Assembly: GCA_937877765.1 (NCBI GenBank)
Contig: CALGBN010000294.1
Coordinates: forward strand, 1 to 6,007
DNA: 6,007 bases
Reading direction: 5' to 3'
Source of the DNA: Candidatus Bathyarchaeota archaeon
GTDB lineage: Archaea; Thermoproteota; Bathyarchaeia; TCS64
The position numbers were made by a program, and so were the translations under genes. The notes below the pieces were generated by a model, which saw only the letters and a program-made list of their open reading frames with translations, was not told the origin of the DNA and ran no database searches. This document shows, piece by piece, positions 1-5,008 of this stretch. How positions within the stretch are numbered: position 1 is the stretch's first letter; each line of letters opens with the position of its first letter.

Positions 1-483
1 AGGTACCTCTTTTGCAGCGAGTTTATTGAAAATAGCTATTGATTTCTCGGTGAGGGGAAGCTTCTCCTCGTCAGGTCTCAACTCGATAAGATACTCTGAT
101 AGTATCGTATCAAGCACCTCGCTGCACTCCGCCTCCTTAGGACACTGACTACATTCTAATCCTCCATAGGATTCATGCTTGTACCAGACGAGAATCCCAA
201 GCTTCTCAGTATAAACTATATAGACCTGAGCATTAGCCTGATAATCAAAACCAATCAACAACCCCTTGTAGTCGAGCAAACTCTCAACGTCCAGCCTGTG
301 ACTATTGGCGTACTCCTCAAGAGCACGGCTGATCTTTTTTCTAGCCCTGTTTAAAACTCTAGAGACATATGATGGGGTCCATTCATCTTTGCTTTCTTCA
401 GCGATCACGCTGGTGGGGTTTCCTTTCTGGAACTCGTACCATACCACTGCTTCATCGCTTGAAAGTAACCCCATGTTATCCAT
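1..483 (-). CDS. Helix-turn-helix protein with a CxxC-x5-C cluster (3' end outside window)
   Basis: This gene is open to the left edge: 161 codons are visible with no stop, so the C-terminus is missing. It starts MDNMGLLSSD; an in-frame TAA lies 9-12 bases upstream of the ATG at 483, and a second ATG follows at codon 4. Residues about 8-58 read as a sigma-region-4-like helix-turn-helix: an acidic helix (SSDEAVVWYEF), then VIAEES, then a recognition helix around TPSYVSRVLNRARKKI. Residues 65-105 are beta-rich (GLLIGFDY, QVYIVYTE, GILVWYK). Cys111, Cys114 and Cys120 form CxxC-x5-C, which could bind zinc or an Fe-S cluster, with His103 or a residue beyond the edge as fourth ligand. It is probably a DNA-binding regulator, but I do not recognise a named family. 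It follows the transporter operon on the same strand and has its own TATA box, so it need not be co-transcribed. Confidence 0.75.
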   Translation of the reverse strand, partial: MDNMGLLSSDEAVVWYEFQKGNPTSVIAEESKDEWTPSYVSRVLNRARKKISRALEEYANSHRLDVESLLDYKGLLIGFDYQANAQVYIVYTEKLGILVWYKHESYGGLECSQCPKEAECSEVLDTILSEYLIELRPDEEKLPLTEKSIAIFNKLAAKEVP

Positions 484-515
484 CCAGTTTGTTTACTTCA
501 AGAAGGTAAAGATTA

Positions 516-524
516 GATATAAAA
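516..524 (-). promoter_or_regulatory. TATA box for the helix-turn-helix gene
   Basis: On the minus strand this reads TTTTATATC, close to the archaeal TATA consensus. Its centre is about 37 bases upstream of the ATG at 483. Archaeal initiation about 25 bases downstream would put the transcript start near 495, giving a leader of roughly 12 nt. No good Shine-Dalgarno sequence is seen in that leader, consistent with a very short leader. It sits between the permease stop codon and the regulator, the only gap there. Confidence 0.5.
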
Positions 525-548
525 CCTCTACCAGACGTAAAGCCACTC

Positions 549-1751
549 TTATTCAGATCGTAACGCCTCCACAGGATGCATACTAGCAGCCCTCCAAGCC
601 GGATACAGACTAGACAAAGAAGTAGTTACCATAGCGAAGGCAATCACTCCCAACGCGAGAAACGGTGAACTAGAAACAGGCATATCAATACTACGTCCAA
701 TCAACTGACCGACACCAAGCCCAATCAACGCACCGAGAGTACCACCAATAAAACCAGTGATCACAGCCTCACTCAGAAACAACAAGAGAATATCCATACT
801 CTTACTGCCAATGGCCTTCATGATACCGATCTCACGTGTACGCTCCATGACACTTATCGTCATAGTGTTGATGATTCCGACACCAGCCACAAGGAGACTG
901 ATACCCGCCACACCTCCCAACACAGCCTCAATAGCACCGAGAATAGTGCCCACCATCTCCTGCGTAGACTCCGCTGTCAGTATGGTGACATCGTCTCCTA
1001 GCTCTTCCTCAAGATTCATAACCACTTGCGGCATATCCTCTGGGTCTGATACCTCTGCGGCGATGTACTGGTACTCTGCTCCTTTCTCATAGAGCTGCTG
1101 AAATATCCTCAGGGGCATGAATATGCTCTGGTCCTCATCGCTACTCATGCCACCTATCCCGCCTTGTTTCTCAAGTATGCCAATAACCCTGAAGGTCATA
1201 TCCTTCTCTTCGCCCTCCACCCTTACAGTCAAGGTTATCCTGTCACCAATATCATACCCCGGCATATCATCGTCCTTGGGAAACGCAAGCTCATATCCGA
1301 TCTCAACAACCCCAGCATCACCACGCCTCAGATGACGCCCATACTCTGGCTCCCAACCTGAATACATCTCAAAATACTCAGCCTCAATCCCATAAGCAAA
1401 AGCATACCGTGTCTCACCCTGTTTTGTTAGGCTGCACATTTCTCCAGCCATCACAGGAGTCACCACATGTATATTGGGAACCCTCTGAACCGTCTGAATA
1501 TCCTTCCAGTTAAAGCTCTCACTGGCTATCAGCCCAGCGCCCATCTCAAGACTCCCCGGCATAATCATAATATTATTAGGACCAAACATCTCCAACTGCC
1601 CCCCAACAAGGTCGTTTAGACCCTGTGTCATGCTGATTAACCCGGTGACGGCCATACAACCGATAAGAATGCCTAGAAGGTTGAGGGCAAACCTGAACTT
1701 ACGTTGGCTTAACCCGCGCCCACTCATCAGCATGATATCTTGAAGGTTCAA
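549..1751 (-). CDS. FtsX/MacB-type ABC transporter permease
   Basis: This 400-residue protein has the standard layout of MacB/LolCE-type permeases. One membrane segment lies at about 20-42, followed by a large extracytoplasmic MacB_PCD-like domain to about 270. Three C-terminal membrane segments follow at about 274-298, 320-350 and 362-384. Family hallmarks are plain: SVMERTREIGIMKAIGSK after TM2 (coupling region that contacts the ATPase) and YPAWRAASMHPVEALRSE at the C-terminus. The start is TTG at 1751, because an in-frame TAA sits directly before it and a GGTGA ribosome-binding site lies about 5 bases upstream; the next ATG is codon 7. It begins 14 bases after the stop of the secreted repeat-protein gene, so translation is probably coupled. 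Proteins of this family are mechanotransmitters or exporters (lipoproteins, peptides, macrolides) rather than importers; the substrate here cannot be read from sequence. Confidence 0.93.
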   Translation of the reverse strand: MNLQDIMLMSGRGLSQRKFRFALNLLGILIGCMAVTGLISMTQGLNDLVGGQLEMFGPNNIMIMPGSLEMGAGLIASESFNWKDIQTVQRVPNIHVVTPVMAGEMCSLTKQGETRYAFAYGIEAEYFEMYSGWEPEYGRHLRRGDAGVVEIGYELAFPKDDDMPGYDIGDRITLTVRVEGEEKDMTFRVIGILEKQGGIGGMSSDEDQSIFMPLRIFQQLYEKGAEYQYIAAEVSDPEDMPQVVMNLEEELGDDVTILTAESTQEMVGTILGAIEAVLGGVAGISLLVAGVGIINTMTISVMERTREIGIMKAIGSKSMDILLLFLSEAVITGFIGGTLGALIGLGVGQLIGRSIDMPVSSSPFLALGVIAFAMVTTSLSSLYPAWRAASMHPVEALRSE

Positions 1752-1755
1752 TTAT

Positions 1756-1761
1756 CTCACC
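1756..1761 (-). promoter_or_regulatory. Ribosome-binding site that fixes the TTG start of the permease
   Basis: GGTGAG on the minus strand matches the archaeal anti-Shine-Dalgarno core and lies 4-5 bases before the TTG at 1751. It sits in the 14-base gap after the stop of the upstream gene. No comparable site precedes the ATGs at codons 7 and 9, so it decides in favour of TTG. Confidence 0.7.
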
Positions 1762-1765
1762 GTCT

Positions 1766-3289
1766 TTATCTGAAAAGGTTTCTCAGCCAGTTCCAGAATC
1801 CACCATTACTCTCTTCACCGTTCTCAGGCACAGTGCCCGCACTGATCTCAACATCAACATTAAGTAATGTCTCATGGGGCTTGTTCAGGTGATCCCTGTA
1901 TTTTATCAATAAAGTCATCTGATGTGTTCCGGGTTCAGTGTTCTCATCTACTTTGTAGAGCAAGTCAAACGGTATTGGACTATCAGGGTCTATTGCTCCA
2001 ATATACTCCTCACTTCCCTGAACACGTTTGAAAACCGCATTCTCTTCAAGCGAGATGCTCACAAACTCGACGCTTTCAGTTCCAATAAGCAAAATATCCG
2101 CCTCAAACTCGTCTGTAGTACCCGGGTAAACCATGATGCTTTCTGTGTCAAGAAGCCTGAAATCGACAAGCCCGTCAACCAACAAAGTTATGGTCTCTGT
2201 AACGGACTGTATTGTTCCCCGGCTATTTGTGTAAGATATGATTGCTGTTACTAGATACTGTCCAGCCTCTATACTCCCTGAAGCAAGTAGAGAATAGGTC
2301 GCCTTTGAAGTCTCATCAGCATCGAGGTCTCCTAAACTAATCACAGAGGGACTTACAGGTGAAACTGGGCTATTTGATGCAAAATTCAGGGTTCCAAGCA
2401 GTTCATATGCTGCTGCTCCTGAGCATTTTATTGTTAATTCTACTGTAAAAATGTCTCCTGGTAGAATTGTTCCTTCAAGAACCTCAATTTCTTCAATAGT
2501 AACACGAGTATTACGAACTGCTGCTGAAGACGCAACATTAACAGGGAGTGAGAACATTTGATGGAATCTATTTCCATCAGTATCCTTGTATGAGACTCCG
2601 GCTGTTATCGAATAAACCCCAAGAGTAGTCCCTTCTATGATGGAAAGCTTGGGATTAACACTAAATGAATCTCCCGAGGCTATTTCGTTTATGCTCATAA
2701 CGACATTTTCAGTTATTGTGATACTGCTTATCGATGAGCTGAGAACAACATTAACATCGGTTATAGTCTCGTTATCTATATTAGAAAACATGAAGCTAAC
2801 ATCGTTGGTTGCTCCTGCCTTAACCTCGATATCTTCTAATGTTGGACTATAAACTAAACTTGGTCTAAAGGCTTCAGAAACATATACACCAATTGGAACA
2901 GTCAGAGAATCTTCTGAAACTGAGCCAGATCGACCATATGTCACAGTAAGAGAGAGCGTATATGCTCCTAACGCAAGACTTTGATCCACATATATTGTCG
3001 GTTCATAATTCCTTGACTTGTCGGCTCGTATCTCTGTAACTACTTTGTTTGCTTCTGAGATCACTGTTAGTCCTGTTGTAGATGATGAAAGGAACGCCTC
3101 TACATCATAGATATTATAGTCACCCGTATTTTTCAGGATGATTTTAATCGCGTTTTCCTGTCCTGCCTTCAAGTAAATGTTTTTTGCACTTACTTGAAGG
3201 ATAGGAGAATCTGAGGCTTGTACATGGACAATCGTTGTACTGAATATCGTTAATAAGAGAAGGATTTGGATGATTCTTTTGTTTTTCAT
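1766..3289 (-). CDS. Secreted protein of four Ig-like/CARDB-type beta repeats (COG1361-like)
   Basis: This 507-residue protein starts with a clear signal peptide: KNKR, a hydrophobic core at 7-20, and likely cleavage after VQA at 25. The mature part is four homologous beta-sandwich units at about 28-137, 143-253, 262-371 and 376-483. Each opens with a strand such as KAGQENAIKIILKNTGD and closes with a G-x-Y-x-(L/I/V)-T-x-x-(V/I)-(S/T)-Y motif (GAYTLSLTVTY at 108, GVYSITAGVSY at 224, GQYLVTAIISY at 343, GTHQMTLLIKY at 454). An acidic linker and an aromatic/basic tail, GFWNWLRNLFR, finish it; no C-terminal membrane span is seen. The ATG at 3289 has GGAGAT 6 bases upstream. Lying between an ABC ATPase and its permease, it is probably the extracytoplasmic partner of the transporter. 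Archaeal COG1361 S-layer-type proteins often occur in this setting. Adhesin or substrate-capture roles are possible but unproven. Confidence 0.85.
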   Translation of the reverse strand: MKNKRIIQILLLLTIFSTTIVHVQASDSPILQVSAKNIYLKAGQENAIKIILKNTGDYNIYDVEAFLSSSTTGLTVISEANKVVTEIRADKSRNYEPTIYVDQSLALGAYTLSLTVTYGRSGSVSEDSLTVPIGVYVSEAFRPSLVYSPTLEDIEVKAGATNDVSFMFSNIDNETITDVNVVLSSSISSITITENVVMSINEIASGDSFSVNPKLSIIEGTTLGVYSITAGVSYKDTDGNRFHQMFSLPVNVASSAAVRNTRVTIEEIEVLEGTILPGDIFTVELTIKCSGAAAYELLGTLNFASNSPVSPVSPSVISLGDLDADETSKATYSLLASGSIEAGQYLVTAIISYTNSRGTIQSVTETITLLVDGLVDFRLLDTESIMVYPGTTDEFEADILLIGTESVEFVSISLEENAVFKRVQGSEEYIGAIDPDSPIPFDLLYKVDENTEPGTHQMTLLIKYRDHLNKPHETLLNVDVEISAGTVPENGEESNGGFWNWLRNLFR

Positions 3290-3336
3290 TTTTTTATCTC
3301 CAATATTTTTTCGCCTTCGATTAAACCGTCCTTGAA

Positions 3337-4002
3337 CTAGATTATCCGGTCAGTGCTCTGTCCCACCATTGGGTCATGAGTAATCAAAATGAAGGTCTTG
3401 CCTTCCTCGGTGTTCAACCGTCGGAGAAGATCCATGATCTCTTTCCCGGTTCTGCTGTCAAGGTTTCCGGTTAACTCGTCGGCTAGTATGAGGACTGGGT
3501 CGTTTGCCAAGCTGCGTGCGATGGCGACTCTTTGTTGTTCGCCTCCGCTGAGTTGGCTTGGTTTGTGGTCGGTTCTGTCTCCGAGTCCGACAAGTGATAG
3601 GAGCTTTTCTGCTCTATCATGACGTTTTCTTCTTCCTGTTCCTTTGATTGCCATTGGGAGTTCTACGTTTCCCAATGCGTCCATCCTTGGGATCAAGTTG
3701 AAGAACTGGAAGATGAAACCGATCTCAGTGTTTCGTAGGTCGGCTACTTGGTTATCGTTGAGTTGGCTTAGGTCTCTGCCGTTTATGATGACGTTTCCCT
3801 TTGTTGGTCTGTCGAGTGCTCCTATCATGTTGAGGAGCGTGCTTTTTCCTGAGCCACTGGGGTCCATGATGGCTGTGAATTCTCCGGGGGTTATCTCTAG
3901 GTTTATGCCTTTGAGGGCGTTGAGGGGTCTTCCGCCTTGCATGTAGGTTTTGTGTAGGTCTATGGTTTGTATGATGGGTGTTGGTTTTGTTGTTTGGTCC
4001 AT
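3337..4002 (-). CDS. LolD/MacB-type ABC transporter ATPase, amber-truncated and with an altered P-loop
   Basis: This 221-residue nucleotide-binding subunit powers the permease in the same operon. The Q-loop Gln99 (GFIFQFFNL), signature LSGGEQQ at 151-157, Walker B LILADE at 171-176, D-loop GNLDS and H-loop His209 (LITHD) are intact. Two positions are odd. The P-loop reads DPSGSGKST (47-55), with Asp replacing the first glycine. After Walker B, ADEL replaces the usual ADEP. The protein stops at DRII, where relatives continue with a short DG-containing strand. Reading past the TAG at 3337-3339 gives 16 codons, FKDGLIEGEKILEIKK, then TGA overlapping the next gene's ATG (ATGA). The full frame would therefore end at 3286. 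The ATG at 4002 has GAGG 7 bases upstream and an in-frame TGA just before that. Function could be lost; a recoded or mis-sequenced codon is also possible. Confidence 0.9.
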   Translation of the reverse strand: MDQTTKPTPIIQTIDLHKTYMQGGRPLNALKGINLEITPGEFTAIMDPSGSGKSTLLNMIGALDRPTKGNVIINGRDLSQLNDNQVADLRNTEIGFIFQFFNLIPRMDALGNVELPMAIKGTGRRKRHDRAEKLLSLVGLGDRTDHKPSQLSGGEQQRVAIARSLANDPVLILADELTGNLDSRTGKEIMDLLRRLNTEEGKTFILITHDPMVGQSTDRII

Positions 4003-4016
4003 TGTTTTTCCTCATC

Positions 4017-4026
4017 CGGTATACCG
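4017..4026. promoter_or_regulatory. 10-bp palindrome in the leader of the transporter operon
   Basis: CGGTATACCG is a perfect inverted repeat just upstream of the ATPase ribosome-binding site. A second GGTATA follows 13 bases away at 4031. It shares the GGTA/TACC half-site with the larger elements at 4042-4109, so it may be one more, lower-affinity operator. Its position inside the predicted 5' leader would suit a roadblock, or it may simply be a chance palindrome. Confidence 0.35.
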
Positions 4027-4041
4027 TGTTGGTATATCTTG

Positions 4042-4054
4042 ACCAAAAAATGGT
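4042..4054. promoter_or_regulatory. Operator-like repeat, copy 1 (ACCAAAAAATGGT)
   Basis: This 13-bp element has ACCA/TGGT arms around an A-tract. A near-identical copy (one base different) lies 44 bases away at 4086-4098, and both are followed by an AT-rich stretch ending in TTACC. The position is close to the transcript start predicted from the TATA box at 4064-4071, so a bound protein would block initiation on the minus strand. The binding protein is unknown. Confidence 0.5.
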
Positions 4055-4059
4055 AAAAT

Positions 4060-4075
4060 TACCTTTATAAAGGTA
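4060..4075. promoter_or_regulatory. 16-bp perfect palindrome containing the TATA box of the transporter operon
   Basis: TACCTTTATAAAGGTA reads the same on both strands. Its centre, TTTATAAA (4064-4071), is a good archaeal TATA box. For the minus strand this predicts a transcript start near 4042 and a leader of about 40 nt before the ATPase ATG. The TACC/GGTA ends match the half-sites of the flanking elements. A repressor binding here would compete directly with TBP. Because the TATA core is symmetric, promoter direction must come from flanking BRE elements, which I cannot assign with confidence. Confidence 0.6.
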
Positions 4076-4085
4076 GCGATTATTT

Positions 4086-4098
4086 ACCAAAAATTGGT
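4086..4098. promoter_or_regulatory. Operator-like repeat, copy 2 (ACCAAAAATTGGT)
   Basis: This is the second copy of the element at 4042-4054, here a better inverted repeat (ACCAA, three A, TTGGT). It lies upstream of the transporter TATA box on the minus strand. The similarity extends into the following AT-rich bases and a TTACC at 4105-4109. The copies are 44 bp apart, about four helical turns, so they could be bound on the same face of the DNA. Confidence 0.5.
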
Positions 4099-4132
4099 TA
4101 AATATTACCAATAACCAACAAACTCAGCCACC

Positions 4133-4140
4133 CATAAATA
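4133..4140 (+). promoter_or_regulatory. TATA-like box for the plus-strand fragment
   Basis: CATAAATA is centred about 25 bases before the GTG at 4162, which would make a leaderless transcript beginning at the start codon. No Shine-Dalgarno sequence precedes that GTG, consistent with this. The match to the TATA consensus is only moderate. Confidence 0.35.
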
Positions 4141-4161
4141 CCAAACACACAAAGATTATCC

Positions 4162-4347
4162 GTGGACCAAGAACAACTCGAATCAATAATCCAGACGGAA
4201 ACTAACGAAACAATACACTCACTTATGACTATCAACAATGGTTGGGACAATCAAGTCATTGAAGTCAATAACACAGCCCGGTTCTCCACGTTTGAGGCAT
4301 TTCCAGCAGCCCCGGCAAAACTTGATGTCCAGTTCATCAAGGAATAG
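4162..4347 (+). pseudogene. N-terminal fragment of an aminoglycoside-phosphotransferase-like (APH/choline kinase) protein
   Basis: The plus-strand frame from the GTG at 4162 begins with an acidic helix (DQEQLESIIQTETNETIHS). It then reads LMTINNGWDNQVIEVNN, which matches the first strands and glycine-rich loop of APH-family small-molecule kinases, where a GWDN-x-V-x-x-V motif is typical. After about residue 37-40 the resemblance stops, and the frame merely runs antisense through the flavoprotein fragment to a TAA at 4345-4347. Family members are about 270-350 residues with a catalytic HGD motif, which is absent here. The first 57 bases lie outside the opposing gene, so this is not just an antisense shadow. 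It looks like the 5' stub of a gene whose remainder was deleted or lost in assembly. The family assignment rests on a short motif and is moderate. Confidence 0.5.
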
Positions 4348-4458
4348 CTCTGTTATCTCGGCTTCAGGGTTCTCTCGTAATCCGTTGATGATGTGTTTTG
4401 CGATGGTTGTTGAGTTTCCTTCTGGTTTTGGGCTTGCTACGACGATGACTGCTTTCAT
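4219..4458 (-). pseudogene. N-terminal fragment of an iron-sulfur flavoprotein (Isf/NADPH-dependent FMN reductase family)
   Basis: The minus-strand frame from the ATG at 4458 gives a textbook flavodoxin-fold N-terminus. It has strand KAVIVVAS, an FMN-phosphate loop SPKPEGNST (9-17), then an amphipathic helix and a second strand. Next comes Cys48-x2-Cys51-x2-Cys54-x7-Cys62, the compact 4Fe-4S motif known from archaeal iron-sulfur flavoproteins. The frame stops at residue 79 (IVDSHK), whereas relatives are about 180-200 residues and continue with a GSPVYY-type flavin-contact segment. So about 60% is missing, and the product should not fold into a complete FMN site. The broken end lies within about 4225-4285, where it overlaps the opposing phosphotransferase-like stub. 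In intact relatives the role is electron transfer in anaerobes, often in oxidative-stress defence. Confidence 0.75.
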
Positions 4459-4481
4459 GTTTTTCTGAGGATTTGATGTTT

Positions 4482-4489
4482 GATAAAAG
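4482..4489 (-). promoter_or_regulatory. TATA box for the iron-sulfur flavoprotein fragment
   Basis: CTTTTATC on the minus strand is centred about 27 bases upstream of the ATG at 4458. This predicts initiation at or within a few bases of the start codon, meaning a leaderless transcript. No Shine-Dalgarno sequence is visible between them. The box separates this fragment from the ferritin-like gene ahead of it, suggesting independent transcription. Confidence 0.45.
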
Positions 4490-4502
4490 CCTATGCTAAA
4501 AG

Positions 4503-4967
4503 CTAGGGTGGAACGATCATGTATTTCTGGAAGAGGCCAACATACTCATCCAGTGACACGGTTTCCCGGTCAAGCAAAGAAGATAACTCCTTGAGTAGCT
4601 TATGATGTCTTTTCTCTTCCTCCACGAGATAATCAATGAAGGCCTGAACCCTGTCATCCTCAACCAAGTCATCGATCTGCTCCAGTAGTTCAAGCATATT
4701 CTGCTCCACTATCACGTGTTGTTTTATGCTCTGGGCAAGGTTTACCGCTGGACCAAGATCAACATCAAGCTTCATTGGCACAGCACCCGCCTCTACATCA
4801 ATTAATGCTTGTGCTATGGCGGCGTGTTTCATGCTGTCATGGATGATGGATTCGAGTACCACTCGTACCATGGGGTGTTTGAGTCCTCTGATGCTCTCGC
4901 TGATGGTTTGTACGTGGCTGAGTTCAAGGTCTTTCTGCTCCTGAAGCAGGTCTAATAGGTCTTTCAA
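4503..4967 (-). CDS. Ferritin-like four-helix-bundle protein, possible di-metal site
   Basis: This 154-residue, almost wholly helical protein is of ferritin-superfamily size. Potential ligands recur in each helix: Glu15 and His18 (ELSH), His43, Asp44 and His48 (IIHDSMKHA), His84 and Glu88 (QHVIVEQ), and Glu116-118 with His121/His122 (EEEKRHH). An ExxH in helix 4 is typical of di-iron members, while the helix-2 pattern is less canonical. A possible role is peroxide or oxygen detoxification or iron handling, but I do not recognise the exact family. The start is TTG at 4967: no ATG, GTG or other TTG exists in frame back to the TAA at 5016, and the next Met is residue 33. No Shine-Dalgarno is near, but a TATA box 35 bases upstream fits a short leader. 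The stop is TAG. It lies next to a truncated iron-sulfur flavoprotein, another gene linked to redox stress. Confidence 0.75.
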   Translation of the reverse strand: MKDLLDLLQEQKDLELSHVQTISESIRGLKHPMVRVVLESIIHDSMKHAAIAQALIDVEAGAVPMKLDVDLGPAVNLAQSIKQHVIVEQNMLELLEQIDDLVEDDRVQAFIDYLVEEEKRHHKLLKELSSLLDRETVSLDEYVGLFQKYMIVPP

Positions 4968-4997
4968 TTTAGAACAATATTTCCTGTGTAAGGGAGG

Positions 4998-5005
4998 GAT
5001 ATAAT
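4998..5005 (-). promoter_or_regulatory. TATA box for the ferritin-like gene
   Basis: ATTATATC on the minus strand lies between the DUF998 stop codon and the ferritin-like gene. Initiation about 25 bases downstream would fall near 4977, leaving a leader of about 10 nt before the TTG at 4967. This explains the lack of a usable ribosome-binding site; the only AGGA is about 14 bases away. Confidence 0.5.
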
Positions 5006-5008
5006 GAT

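Noticed and set aside
305..586. A plus-strand open frame of about 93 codons at the left end.
   Set aside because: It is antisense to the helix-turn-helix gene and its promoter, and the product has no recognisable pattern.
757..1361. Several plus-strand open frames opposite the permease.
   Set aside because: They are antisense shadows of a clearly conserved permease gene.
1922..2852. Plus-strand open frames opposite the secreted repeat protein.
   Set aside because: The minus strand has a signal peptide and four internal repeats; the plus-strand frames show low-complexity, family-free sequence.
3389..4111. Open frames on both strands overlapping the ATPase gene.
   Set aside because: All ABC motifs fall in the main minus-strand frame; the others are Arg/His- or Ser/Pro-rich shadows.
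4455..4505. Reading past the TAG of the ferritin-like gene also reaches a TGA overlapping the next gene's ATG, like the ATPase case.
   Set aside because: The read-through holds a second TAG within four codons and covers the TATA box of the next gene. The peptide does not resemble a ferritin tail, so this is a one-in-three phase coincidence and TAG is a normal stop here.
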